From positions 1 to 44,895 of the forward strand of contig NZ_AUGX01000039.1 of the NCBI RefSeq assembly GCF_000422885.1: a DNA stretch of 44,895 nucleotides. Direction: 5' to 3'. The notes below the pieces were generated by a model. The model was given only the letters and a program-made list of their open reading frames with translations, was not told where the DNA came from and did no database searches. Each line of letters opens with the position of its first letter. The first letter of the stretch is position 1. This DNA comes from Ottowia thiooxydans DSM 14619. Lineage in GTDB: Bacteria > Pseudomonadota > Gammaproteobacteria > Burkholderiales > Burkholderiaceae_C. This document shows, in pieces, positions 15,700 through 24,573 of the stretch. The translations under genes were made by a program, and so were the position numbers.

Positions 15700-17022
15700 A
15701 TGACCACAGGAACGCTGCGCAAACTGATCATCCTGGCAGATGCCGCCAAGTACGACGCTTCATGTGCCTCCAGCGGTGGCGAAAAGAGAAACTCACGTGA
15801 TCAGCAGGGCATTGGTTCCAGTGGCGGAAGCGGCATCTGCCACAGTTACGCTCCAGACGGACGCTGTATATCTCTCCTGAAGATTCTGCTGACTAACTGG
15901 TGTACGTATGACTGCTTGTACTGTGTCAACCGTGAGTCCAGCAACGTAGAGCGTGCGCGCTTTACGGTAGATGAGGTGGTTCAACTCACCCTGGATTTCT
16001 ACAAGCGCAACGTCATTGAAGGCCTGTTCCTGAGCTCGGGAATCATCCAATCGCCTGACTACACCATGGAGCAACTCATCGAGGTAGCCAGGCGTTTGCG
16101 CGAGGAGCACCACTTTCGCGGATACATCCATCTGAAGACCATTCCAGACGCCAGCCCCGATCTCATCGCGCGCGCGGGGCTCCACGCAGACCGCTTAAGC
16201 ATCAACATCGAACTGCCCTCACAAGCGGCACTGCATGAGTTGGCACCTGAGAAGAATGCAGAGGCCATTACGCGGTCCATGGCCCGCATACGCCAGAGGC
16301 TGGATGAAACCAAAGAGCACGCTCTGCAGGCTCGCCGCGCACGCGCGATGCCAGGCGCGAATGCCGCAACACCTCGCGCTCCCAGATTCTCTCCGGCGGG
16401 CCAAACCACTCAAATGATTGTGGGCGCAGACGCTTCGGATGACCGTGCCATCCTGCGCACCAGCGTATCTCTGTATCAAGACTACAAACTCAGGCGCGTC
16501 TACTACAGCGCTTTCAGCCCAATCCCTCATGCCAGTGCGTCGTTGCCCAGCGCAGCAGCGCCGCTGATGCGCGAGCACAGGCTCTACCAGGCTGATTGGC
16601 TCATGCGCTTTTACGGCTACGAGGAGCAAGAACTTGTGACTCAGGCCGGCATGTTGTCGCTGCAGGTCGATCCCAAAATGGCATGGGCACTGGCCCATCC
16701 AGATTGGTTTCCGGTAGACCTCAATTGCGCCTCGCGCGAGGTGCTCCTGCGGGTACCCGGTTTGGGCGTTCGGTCGGTCAGCCGATTGCTACAAGCACGG
16801 CGCATGCGGCGGATCAGGAAAGCGGACATCCAGCAACTGGGAGTACCAAGTGAACGGGTGTTGGCTTTCGTGCAGTTACCAGATCACCAACCCGCCGATG
16901 ATGCGGCTGCCCGTCTGCTGCGGCAGGTACCGGCCCGGGCAGCACGGACTTCAAGCCGTATTGAAACATCGTCCCAAGGTGAACTTTTCGACCCTGCCGA
17001 GACGACCGAGGCCACCGTCTAA
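15700..17022 (+). CDS. Putative DNA modification/repair radical SAM protein
   Basis: A 440-residue radical SAM enzyme of the group normally paired with a DUF4130/uracil-DNA-glycosylase-like partner. The iron-sulfur motif is C68-x3-C72-x2-C75 (WCTYDCLYCVNRES), and additional conserved Cys (22, 47, 56) lie before it in KYDASCASSGG, GICHSYAPDG and RCISLLK. GLFLSSGIIQSPDYTMEQL and GYIHLKTIPDASP form the SAM barrel. The C-terminus has a helix-hairpin-helix DNA-binding unit (VDLNCASREVLLRVPGLGVR, then ADIQQLGV). DNA modification or repair has been proposed for the family; the reaction is unknown. Its start follows the LexA box, and the DUF4130 gene begins 8 bases after its stop, so the two are one operon. 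Confidence 0.9.
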   Translation: MTTGTLRKLIILADAAKYDASCASSGGEKRNSRDQQGIGSSGGSGICHSYAPDGRCISLLKILLTNWCTYDCLYCVNRESSNVERARFTVDEVVQLTLDFYKRNVIEGLFLSSGIIQSPDYTMEQLIEVARRLREEHHFRGYIHLKTIPDASPDLIARAGLHADRLSINIELPSQAALHELAPEKNAEAITRSMARIRQRLDETKEHALQARRARAMPGANAATPRAPRFSPAGQTTQMIVGADASDDRAILRTSVSLYQDYKLRRVYYSAFSPIPHASASLPSAAAPLMREHRLYQADWLMRFYGYEEQELVTQAGMLSLQVDPKMAWALAHPDWFPVDLNCASREVLLRVPGLGVRSVSRLLQARRMRRIRKADIQQLGVPSERVLAFVQLPDHQPADDAAARLLRQVPARAARTSSRIETSSQGELFDPAETTEATV

Positions 17023-17030
17023 ACCTTGAC

Positions 17031-17879
17031 ATGGTCACGCTCCACCTGAAACAGCCGGACGATCCCGATGAATTTTTGCGGGTGCTTAAGCACGCGCTTA
17101 CGCTCAAATTGGACCCATCCGATGTCATTTGGGACGATGGACAGGCGCAGGCCAGTCTATTGGATGATGGAGCGGCTTCACCCCTGACTTCCGAAGTTGA
17201 CGGTGCGCAAATCCTGCTTCCGCGAGGCTTTCTCACTCTGGTGCGCTCGTCCGCCTTGCATGACGATCCAGATCGCTATGTCTTGATGCACACCGCCGCG
17301 GTGAATATCTTGCGCGATCGAAGCGCTTGGTCTGATGCGCTTAATCCCGTCCGCCTGCGCCTGGAACGAATGGCCCGGGAGGTCCATCGGGAGATACACA
17401 AAATGCACGCCTTCGTTCGCTTCCGGGTGGTGAAAGATGAAGCGGGTGAGTGCCACGTGGCCTGGTTTGAACCGGCGCACCACATCGTTCGTGCAGCCAC
17501 CCCGTTTTTCGTCGATCGTTTTGCCGCCATGCGCTGGTCCATCCTCACACCGCGCGGCTGTGTGCAGTGGGACCGACATTCCCTAATTCACGGCCCGGCA
17601 GCTTCGCCTGCTGAAGCACCTCAAGCTGATGATGGCGAAGCACTATGGCTGGCGTACTACCGCAGCATATTCAATCCTGCCCGCATCAAAATGAACATGA
17701 TGCGACGAGAAATGCCGGTGCGGTTTTGGAAAAATCTTCCCGAAGCGACGCAGGTGACCTCCATGCTTCAGGCGGCTGGCGAGCGAGAGTTCCGGATGCG
17801 TCATGTCACGGATGGTCCGCGCCACAGAAAAGCTGCAAGAGCGAGCAGTCCTCTGCCACCGGTTGAGAGAAAACCATAG
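17031..17879 (+). CDS. DUF4130/TIGR03915-type putative DNA repair protein
   Basis: A 282-residue protein that begins 8 bases after the radical SAM gene. Landmarks are the central HTAAVNILRDRS, MAREVHREIHKMHAFVRFRV, WFEPAHHIVRAATPFFVDRFA and MRWSILTPRGCVQWD, followed by LWLAYYRSIFNPARIKMNMM and REMPVRFWKNLPEA. These belong to the DUF4130 family that accompanies the radical SAM protein. In some bacteria the domain is fused to a UdgX-like uracil-DNA glycosylase; here no glycosylase domain follows, and the last 40 residues are a basic tail. It most likely acts with its neighbour in a DNA-damage response; activity is unproven. Confidence 0.85.
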   Translation: MVTLHLKQPDDPDEFLRVLKHALTLKLDPSDVIWDDGQAQASLLDDGAASPLTSEVDGAQILLPRGFLTLVRSSALHDDPDRYVLMHTAAVNILRDRSAWSDALNPVRLRLERMAREVHREIHKMHAFVRFRVVKDEAGECHVAWFEPAHHIVRAATPFFVDRFAAMRWSILTPRGCVQWDRHSLIHGPAASPAEAPQADDGEALWLAYYRSIFNPARIKMNMMRREMPVRFWKNLPEATQVTSMLQAAGEREFRMRHVTDGPRHRKAARASSPLPPVERKP

Positions 17880-17893
17880 AACGTCATGTCTCT

Positions 17894-19048
17894 TCAACGC
17901 CGTTTCACAGGCGACAAGAGCGCTGGAGTCACTTGCGACAAGCTGCGGATTCCGCACAGAACCATGGCCATCGCAAGCTCGGTTCTTAGCAGATGAAGGA
18001 TATGAGCGACACCAGTAGAGCCCGCGACAGCCAGCCCATGAAAAATTGGGCGGCCGACCATCACGGCTTGCGCTCCGAGAGCCAAGGCCTTGAGCACATC
18101 AGTCCCTCGCCGGATGCCGCCATCCATCAAGATGGGTACACGGCCGCCTACCGCTTCTGCAATATAGGGTAGGGCTTCGATGGTCGCAGGAGTGGCATCA
18201 AGCACCCTCCCCCCATGGTTCGACACGATGATCCCTTGTGCACCCGCATCAAGTGCTGACTGCACATCCAGAGGATGCAAGATGCCTTTGGCTATGAAGG
18301 GTAGCTTCGTTTGATTGGCGAGCCAAGCAAAATCGTCCCACGTGGGCGCGTTGCGCACCAACGAACTCTCAAAGAACGAATCAGAAATTCCCAACACAGC
18401 CTGAGGTTCTGATGGGTAAGGGGCCAGATTCTCTGCCCTGACGTGAGGGGGAATTCTGAAGCCGTGGCGCTGCTGTGCATTGCGCATACCTTCCACGGGG
18501 GCATCCACCGTGACGACGATGGCCTGGTATCCCGATTGTTCGGCTCGGCGGACGAGATCAAGCGTGACATCGCGTCTTCGCTGAATGTACAGTTGGAACC
18601 ACAACGGCGTCTGGGCGGCAGCGGCGATCGACTCCATCGACAGGCTGGAAAGCGTGCTGACAACCATGCATGACTGCAAGGCGGTGGCGGCCGTTACTGT
18701 GGCCAACTCACCGTCTGGATGAGCCAGCTGATGGTAGGCGGTGGGTGCTATGAAAATCGGGTGCGGGAAAGTCTGGCCCAACAGCGTGGTGCTCATGTCA
18801 CCCCCAGAAGCATTGCGCATGGCACGCGGCCAGAGCGCAAGCCTTTCCATCTCCTGCAAATTGCGCTCGTGCGTAATCCCATCCGCCGCCGCGCCATCCA
18901 GATAGGCCCAGATGGAGGGGTCCAGCAATTGCTTTGCTGGTGCCTCGTAGTCACCTACGGATGCGATGGCCGACAAGTCGAGCACGGGATTGGGATTGGG
19001 ATTGGGAATCTTCGGAGCCTGCACGGGTGGGAGTGTTTGATGCGGCAT
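17894..19048 (-). CDS. FMN-dependent alpha-hydroxy-acid oxidase/dehydrogenase
   Basis: A protein of about 384 residues of the L-lactate oxidase/glycolate oxidase/mandelate dehydrogenase family, which oxidises 2-hydroxy acids to 2-oxo acids on FMN in a TIM barrel. It shows IWAYLDGAAADGIT near the N-terminus, PIFIAPTAYHQLAHPDGE, WFQLYIQRRRD, VTVDAPVEG, the catalytic His in SNHGGRVLDATPA, and DGGIRRGTDVLKALALGAQA. The ATG at 19048 has AAGGTG upstream; a GTG at 19090 would lengthen it by 14 residues and overlap the hydroxylase gene by 16 bases. An Asn-Pro run (PNPNPNP) near the N-terminus comes from a hexamer repeat. It is the last gene of a minus-strand unit with the PiuC-like and TonB-receptor genes, an odd partner for iron uptake. 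Confidence 0.88.
   Translation of the reverse strand: MPHQTLPPVQAPKIPNPNPNPVLDLSAIASVGDYEAPAKQLLDPSIWAYLDGAAADGITHERNLQEMERLALWPRAMRNASGGDMSTTLLGQTFPHPIFIAPTAYHQLAHPDGELATVTAATALQSCMVVSTLSSLSMESIAAAAQTPLWFQLYIQRRRDVTLDLVRRAEQSGYQAIVVTVDAPVEGMRNAQQRHGFRIPPHVRAENLAPYPSEPQAVLGISDSFFESSLVRNAPTWDDFAWLANQTKLPFIAKGILHPLDVQSALDAGAQGIIVSNHGGRVLDATPATIEALPYIAEAVGGRVPILMDGGIRRGTDVLKALALGAQAVMVGRPIFHGLAVAGSTGVAHILHLLRTELAMAMVLCGIRSLSQVTPALLSPVKRR
18987..19011. repeat. Hexamer tandem repeat GGATTG inside the oxidase gene
   Basis: About four near-exact copies of GGATTG encode the Asn-Pro run near the oxidase N-terminus. Each unit is six bases, so copy-number change would keep the frame. Confidence 0.7.
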
Positions 19049-19074
19049 ATCCAGGAACACCTTGTTATCAGACG

Positions 19075-19755
19075 CTAGCTGTCTGCCCACTGGCGCATCA
19101 AGTTATGGTAAACGCCGGTCAGTTGCCCCACTTCCTGCCCATTTTCAGCGCGGTGAGCCAAGGCCTGAATGGCATTGTCCAACTCGAACAGCATGGAGCG
19201 CCGGGCATCGTCTCTCACCATGCTTTCGGTCCAGAAAAACGATGCCAAGCGCCTGCCCCGTGTAACGGGCGTGACGCGGTGCAGGCTGCTTCCTGGGTAC
19301 ACCACAGCATGGCCTGCTGGCAACTTGACCTGCTTAACGCCGTAGGTGTCGCTCACCACAAGTTCGCCGCCTTCGTAATCTGCAGGCTCATTGAGGAAAA
19401 CCGTGGTGGAGATGTCCGTGCGAATACGCTCACCAGAAACGGCGTCGATCCTGATGGAATTGTCAACGTGCAGGCCATATTCACCGCCACCCTGATAGCG
19501 GTTGAACATGGGGGAAAAAATCTTTCTCGGCAGCGCGAAAGAGATGAAACGAGGGTTGCAAGACAGAGCGCCAAGAATGCGCTCACCCAGCTGGATCGCC
19601 AGTGGGTCGGTCGCCCGCAACTGTTCATTGCTCTTTTGCTGGATTGCAGCGTACCCAGCGGTTTCCCGTCCGTCTTGCCATGAGGCTGTTTCCAGTTTCG
19701 ACCGGATGTCCGCCAAGTCCGCATGGCTCAGCACATCGGGTATGACAAGCATCAT
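19075..19755 (-). CDS. piuC: PiuC-type Fe(II)/2-oxoglutarate hydroxylase
   Basis: A 226-residue PKHD-type dioxygenase (E. coli YbiX/PiuC length). The double-stranded beta-helix carries the iron triad His-x-Asp in YGLHVDNSI and the distal His in GSSLHRVTPVTRGRR, with Arg of the latter binding 2-oxoglutarate. ISTTVFLNEPADYEGGELVV is typical of the family. PiuC genes generally sit next to catecholate siderophore receptors of the Fiu/PiuA type and are iron-repressed, as here. The ATG at 19755 has CAGGGCAAGG upstream; the frame extends to 19872 but would overlap the receptor's 3' end. Its stop is 26 bases before the oxidase's ATG. Confidence 0.9.
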   Translation of the reverse strand: MMLVIPDVLSHADLADIRSKLETASWQDGRETAGYAAIQQKSNEQLRATDPLAIQLGERILGALSCNPRFISFALPRKIFSPMFNRYQGGGEYGLHVDNSIRIDAVSGERIRTDISTTVFLNEPADYEGGELVVSDTYGVKQVKLPAGHAVVYPGSSLHRVTPVTRGRRLASFFWTESMVRDDARRSMLFELDNAIQALAHRAENGQEVGQLTGVYHNLMRQWADS

Positions 19756-19849
19756 GGCCTTGCCCTGTGTTTGCAGTCTGAAGAAAATCTCGCAGGAAAT
19801 CCCCGCCGAGACAAGCTGATGGCCGGCCTCAAAAGGCCGGTCGCGCATC

Positions 19850-22090
19850 TTAGTCGAAGCGATAAGTGGCATTCAGCATATAGGAACGACCTGGGCCCAT
19901 GTTGGCGAAGATCCCCACGTGAGAAGCATCGTAGACCGCCTTGTTTCCTATGTTATTGACGTTGAACTGCACAGAGAACTGCTTGTTGAACTGATAGCGA
20001 ACCATGGCATCGTATGTGGTGTGGCTGGGCAGAACATAACGGTTCACGTCATCCACAAATCGACTACCAACATGGTTAATACCGCCGCCGACGGTGAGCT
20101 GCGGTGTGATGGCAAAAGTGCTCCAGACATTGAAGCTCTGCTTGGCAATGAACTTCATCTGCTTGCCATCGAAAACGTTGTTTCCGCTGCGATAGCGAGT
20201 CACCTTCGGATCCAGATAGGTGGCCCCAGCCCAGATGTTCCACTGAGGAGTAATGGCGCCAGAGACACCCAACTCCAGCCCGCGAACCCTGTTATTTCCG
20301 GCGAGAGTCACATCGCCAGTCACAGGATCAGACGTTCTTGCGTTGGTCTTGCGAGTTTCAAAAATAGCGGCTGTGAGCGAGAGTCGATGGTCCAGAACAT
20401 CCCACTTCGTACCCAATTCCCAGCTCCTGCTTTTCTCAGGACCCAAATCTCTGATGGCTGCACCACCCGCCGGACCATCTGCTCCACCAGCTTGTCCCAA
20501 GTTTTCACCTGAAGGGTTGGAAGAGGTTCCAAACGAAACATACACAGCGCCGTTCGGCATGGGCTTGTACACAGCACCGAGCTGGTAATTCCACATGCCA
20601 TCTGTCCGTTGGTCTGTCGTATTGTTGACCTTGAATTTGTCGTAACGCAAACCGGCGTTCAGCGAGACCTTGGGCGTAAGCTCCATGGTGTCCATCAAGT
20701 AAACCGATTGGGTCTTGATGTGGCCATCAGTTGTACGATCGCCATAGACCAAATTGTAGGTATATGCCTTGTTGGGATTTGGCGAGTGCAGGGAGTCGTG
20801 ATCTCGGCCGGGCCCTCCTGTCATGGATTTCGAATAAACAGTTTCCTTGCTGAATTCGATCCCCGCAATGTAGCTGTGCTTGATCGAGCCAGTCTGAAAT
20901 TTTCCGTAGAGGTCAGTCTGGTTGATGAGGCTCTCGGAGGAGCGCCAGCGAGCCCGGTCGTCCCGGCGGAATTGCGCGCCCGCGCCTTCAGTGGAGCACG
21001 GCGCACCCGATGTCGCCGTGCAGTTGTCAAAAGATGGGCGCGTCATCAAGTAGTGGTTCAGCGTATCCGTATAGCGCGTGATATTGCGCAACTTGAATGC
21101 GTCAGAAAAATCGTGTTCCACCTTCGCTGTGGCGGTGTTGAACACATTCTTTCGAAAGTCGACGTTGTGCCTGCCGTAGAAGAGGTTGCGCGCAACATCT
21201 GGCGGCGTGACGCGATCGGGCCTGGCTGCATTGCTGAAGGGAACCCCCAAGTCAGGCATATCGTTGTTCTCGATATGGGAGTAGGACAGCGTGAGTCGCG
21301 TGGGTTTGCCCAAACCAAACGCGACCGATGGCGCGATGCCCCATCGATCCACCTTGACACCATCGCGACCTGGCACTTCACCACCCATTTTCATGAGGTT
21401 GAGGCGGACTGCGCCAGAATCAGAGAATGGAAGGTTTGCATCCGCGGTGGTGCGCCATTGCCCAGCGTTGCCAAAGCCGCCACTCACGTCAACAAAGCGC
21501 TGCAGCTTGGGAGACTTGGTTTCCAGGTTAATGCTGCCGCCAGTGCCTCCCCTGCCGGTGTAGGCAGAGCTGGGGCCCTTTAGTACCTCCACGGACTCCA
21601 GATTGAAGGTCTCGTGTGAACCACGAGCGTAGTCGCGCACGCCGTCGATGAAGATGTCCGTGCTGGCCTCGTAGCCCCTGATGAACGGGCGGTCACCAGT
21701 GGGGGTTCCTCCTTCGCCAGATCCCAAGGTAATCCCTGGCGTAGTTCGCAGTACATCCTGAAGGGATGTATTCCCCCGGTCTTTGATCAACTCGTCCGTG
21801 ATGATGGTGATCGATCTGGAGGTATCTAGCAGGGGTGCAGTGAACTTGGGGCTGCTGGCGGTGGCTGGCGCCTGATACGTACTCTCTACCGGCGCAGTGA
21901 CTGTGACCTCACCCAAGGTTTGAGCAGCCTGTTGGCTGCTGCTTTGGGCGTGCGCAGTGGACATCGCCACAGCGCCTCCCAGAACCGCGGCACCCAGCAA
22001 GGCCGGACGACGAAATGCCGCCTGGAAATTTTCCAGAGGCAGCAAGGGGGATGCCGGTTCTGCACCCTGAGGGGAATCGTTGCGTGACAT
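19850..22090 (-). CDS. TonB-dependent siderophore receptor (Fiu/PiuA type)
   Basis: A 746-residue outer-membrane receptor. After a basic start comes a late hydrophobic signal (ALLGAAVLGGAVAMSTAHAQ), a TonB-box-like LGEVTVTAP, and the plug domain with SRSITIITDELIKDRGNTSL, VLRTTPGITLGSGEGG and VLKGPSSAYTGRGGTGGSIN. The 22-strand barrel ends in the canonical aromatic terminus (YMLNATYRFD). VLKGPSSAYTGRGGTGG and the piuC neighbour favour a catecholate-type Fiu/PiuA receptor. The ATG at 22090 is preceded by AAGGAAAC; an upstream ATG in frame (22141) lacks such a site. It faces away from a two-component system, the arrangement of known siderophore-sensing pairs, so that pair may control it. Confidence 0.93.
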   Translation of the reverse strand: MSRNDSPQGAEPASPLLPLENFQAAFRRPALLGAAVLGGAVAMSTAHAQSSSQQAAQTLGEVTVTAPVESTYQAPATASSPKFTAPLLDTSRSITIITDELIKDRGNTSLQDVLRTTPGITLGSGEGGTPTGDRPFIRGYEASTDIFIDGVRDYARGSHETFNLESVEVLKGPSSAYTGRGGTGGSINLETKSPKLQRFVDVSGGFGNAGQWRTTADANLPFSDSGAVRLNLMKMGGEVPGRDGVKVDRWGIAPSVAFGLGKPTRLTLSYSHIENNDMPDLGVPFSNAARPDRVTPPDVARNLFYGRHNVDFRKNVFNTATAKVEHDFSDAFKLRNITRYTDTLNHYLMTRPSFDNCTATSGAPCSTEGAGAQFRRDDRARWRSSESLINQTDLYGKFQTGSIKHSYIAGIEFSKETVYSKSMTGGPGRDHDSLHSPNPNKAYTYNLVYGDRTTDGHIKTQSVYLMDTMELTPKVSLNAGLRYDKFKVNNTTDQRTDGMWNYQLGAVYKPMPNGAVYVSFGTSSNPSGENLGQAGGADGPAGGAAIRDLGPEKSRSWELGTKWDVLDHRLSLTAAIFETRKTNARTSDPVTGDVTLAGNNRVRGLELGVSGAITPQWNIWAGATYLDPKVTRYRSGNNVFDGKQMKFIAKQSFNVWSTFAITPQLTVGGGINHVGSRFVDDVNRYVLPSHTTYDAMVRYQFNKQFSVQFNVNNIGNKAVYDASHVGIFANMGPGRSYMLNATYRFD

Positions 22091-22503
22091 TAAGTTTCCT
22101 TGAAGATCAAACTGAAAAATCCTGAGCGCAAGCTGTGCCAAGGCTTGGGCATGGAACGAGCGCTCTGCGCCAGAACCACTCTTGGCAGAAGGCTCAATAA
22201 AAAGGAGCCATTGCGGTGCGATGGGCCAACGAGACGCACCTTGCTAGGTTCTTCGCAGCATCGCGACGGGCTCGTGGCTCGTCCCCGCCAACTGGGGCGT
22301 TCTCTGTTGCGCAGACCTCAAGCAAATTGAATAAAACACTGAAAATTTGCCCACTCAAATGCGAATGCGATTAATTTCTATTTGCAGTGTAGGATTGGCG
22401 CCGTGAAATTTTCATCAAATCGATCGAGTGCGTGTTGTTACCGCGCATCGACGCAACAAGCAGTTTTTGAGAGGAACTCAGGCCCGAGCTCCGTCTTGCC
22501 AAC
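22091..22503. promoter_or_regulatory. Divergent promoter region with an imperfect Fur-like AT-rich dyad
   Basis: No gene is seen in this 413-base gap between the receptor and the response regulator. At 22356-22384 CAAAT and ATTTG bracket the AT-rich stretch GCGAATGCGATTAATTTC, loosely like the repeated hexamers of a Fur box, but the match is weak. Promoters of both directions should lie here. Confidence 0.3.
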
Positions 22504-23226
22504 ATGAACAGTGAAGCCCAACCTATTCCCTATAGCGTCCTGATCGTGGAGGACGAACTTGCCATCGCGGAAAACCTATTGACCGCGCTGGAGGGCGAAG
22601 GCCTGATGGCAGAAATTGCAGGCAACGCTACTGCAGCCCTTGCACGCTTGAACGCTGAGTCGTGTGATCTCGTCATCCTCGATATCGGTCTACCCGGTAT
22701 GGATGGATACCGCCTGCTGCAACACATGCGGGAAAGCTTGCGTCTTGCGACGCCTGTTCTCATCGTCTCTGCGCGCTCTACGCTGGAAGACAAGCTGCTG
22801 GGTTTCAATGTGGGCGCAGACGACTTCATCACAAAGCCATTCGCGCTGGAAGAGCTGGTGGTGCGTGTAAAAGCGCTGATTCGTCGAACAAAAAATCTCT
22901 CGGACAAGGCCTACCACCTTGAACATGGGCCACTGCGCTACCTCATTGCGCACCAGGAGCTAACGATCAACGGCAAGGCTGTCCAGCTCGCGCATAAAAG
23001 CCTTCAGATCTTGCAGATGCTCATGCTCCATACCGGACGTGTGGTCACTCGTCAGCGCTTGGAAGATTACCTTTGGCAAGGTGAACCGCCCTCCTCCGAG
23101 GCATTGCGCAGCCAGATCCATCTGCTGAGAAGAGGCCTGCTCGAACATGGTTTCGAAGGCATCGAAACCGTTCATGGCAGGGGCTGGAAGCTGGTGGCAC
23201 CTTCGCTGCTGGGCGTGACTGAATGA
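22504..23226 (+). CDS. OmpR-family response regulator
   Basis: A 240-residue regulator with an N-terminal receiver domain (acidic pair Glu16-Asp17, phospho-acceptor Asp60 in LVILDIGLPGMDGYRLL, Ser89 and Lys111 in FITKPF) and a C-terminal winged-helix DNA-binding domain (KSLQILQMLMLHTGRVVTRQ, LRSQIHLLRRGL, IETVHGRGWKL). Its stop overlaps the kinase start by 4 bases (ATGA), which shows that the two are co-translated. The divergent neighbour is the TonB-dependent receptor, a likely target. Confidence 0.94.
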   Translation: MNSEAQPIPYSVLIVEDELAIAENLLTALEGEGLMAEIAGNATAALARLNAESCDLVILDIGLPGMDGYRLLQHMRESLRLATPVLIVSARSTLEDKLLGFNVGADDFITKPFALEELVVRVKALIRRTKNLSDKAYHLEHGPLRYLIAHQELTINGKAVQLAHKSLQILQMLMLHTGRVVTRQRLEDYLWQGEPPSSEALRSQIHLLRRGLLEHGFEGIETVHGRGWKLVAPSLLGVTE

Positions 23227-24557
23227 GGCGCAACCGGTCCCTGGGCTGGCGCATTGCCTGGACACTGACCGCGCTCATCAACCTGGCCGTTGTACTGGCT
23301 GCGTTAGCCTCCTATCAGATCTACCACCACATGCGAGAGCGCATGATCGATGACTTCATCGTCACTGAATCTGAGCGCCTCACCAAGCGAATCAACGAGA
23401 CGCAAGAGCGCTGGCAACAGGCTTTTGAGCACGACATTGGCCCGTCCATGTTCGCATGGGTGGAAACGCCGTCGTTGTTTGCGCTAAGCATGCCGGAGGA
23501 GCTGCGTGGTCTTGAATTCGGGATTCATTACCTCCCCAGAGAACGCAGTGTGTGGCATGTATCCGTGACAGAGATGATGGATGGAAAACTGTACGTGATG
23601 TATGACAGTCTTTTGGTGGAGCAACAGTCCCGCATTTTCGCGTTCGCCTTGATGGCGATCGTGCTGGTTTTTTCCATTCTGGCGTTTCTGATCAGCGTCA
23701 GAATTTCTCATTGGCTGATCGCACCTCTGAATGTGTTGGTGGAGCGCCTGACTCGCTGGGCACCAAGTGGCGCGCAAACCGCAACATCGCCGTCAAATGA
23801 ACTCGACCGCTTGATGGATGCCTTCAACAGGGTACTTGATCAGGTGGATGCCGCCATCACGGACCAACGGCAGTTTTCTGCCAACTTGCAACATGAGATC
23901 AGAACTCCCCTGGCCATCATTCGGAGCGATGCCGAACTTCTGCTGAGATCCCACCCTGCTGCTCCCACGCGCGAATCCACCAGGTTGCAGCGGATCATGG
24001 GCGCAGTGGATGAAATCAAGGAATCCCTGGAAAGCACCTACAGCCTTTCCAACGCGTACAACGGAGGCCATGAATCTGTTCAGCTGCATGCGTGTGTGCA
24101 GGACGTGGGGGAAGGGCTGCGCATGGAAGCCAGCCAAACCCGTCTTGACATCGAGAACAAAGTCCAATCCGAGCACGTTGAATATCTGAACAGGTACGCG
24201 CTACTGACTGTGATGCGCAACATCGTCCGCAATGCGATCAAGCACGCAGCGCCAGCCACACTGGAAGTCCGGTCCATCCCTCATGGCCTGGTCTTCACGG
24301 ACACCGGTCCAGGGATAAGCGAAACAGAGCTGCCCTATATTTTCGACCGATACGCCAGCAGGCGCCGCGTTGACGCAAGACCTATGGCTTCAGGCGCAGA
24401 TGATCGCTCAGACCCTACAGAGCGAACAGGCCTCGGACTTGCCATTGCGATACGAGTTTGTACGCTGCAATCCTGGGAGATCAAGGCAGAGTCGCCGGTC
24501 GAGCTGGGAAGGGGTGCCAGGTTCACGCTGCTATTTAAATCAGAGACGAGTCACTGA
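23223..24557 (+). CDS. Sensor histidine kinase
   Basis: A 444-residue membrane kinase. Helices at about 12-31 and 139-158 bracket a periplasmic sensor of about 107 residues. Then come a HAMP-like linker, the dimerisation helix with the phospho-His (His224 in NLQHEIRTPLAIIRSDAELL), the N box (NIVRNAIKHA, 333 onward), the G1 box DTGPGI (360-365) and GLGLAIAIRVC. It phosphorylates the preceding response regulator. The periplasmic part has no domain I recognise; given the adjacent siderophore receptor, a ferric-siderophore or iron-related signal is plausible (PfeS-like), but this is inference. The gene ends 16 bases before the convergent gudD stop, so transcripts probably overlap. Confidence 0.93.
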   Translation: MRRNRSLGWRIAWTLTALINLAVVLAALASYQIYHHMRERMIDDFIVTESERLTKRINETQERWQQAFEHDIGPSMFAWVETPSLFALSMPEELRGLEFGIHYLPRERSVWHVSVTEMMDGKLYVMYDSLLVEQQSRIFAFALMAIVLVFSILAFLISVRISHWLIAPLNVLVERLTRWAPSGAQTATSPSNELDRLMDAFNRVLDQVDAAITDQRQFSANLQHEIRTPLAIIRSDAELLLRSHPAAPTRESTRLQRIMGAVDEIKESLESTYSLSNAYNGGHESVQLHACVQDVGEGLRMEASQTRLDIENKVQSEHVEYLNRYALLTVMRNIVRNAIKHAAPATLEVRSIPHGLVFTDTGPGISETELPYIFDRYASRRRVDARPMASGADDRSDPTERTGLGLAIAIRVCTLQSWEIKAESPVELGRGARFTLLFKSETSH

Positions 24558-24573
24558 CCCACCTTCGGGTTGA

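Noticed and set aside
19919-21583. Plus-strand open frames of 197 and 324 codons opposite the TonB receptor
   Set aside because: They are antisense shadows of a well-supported receptor gene.
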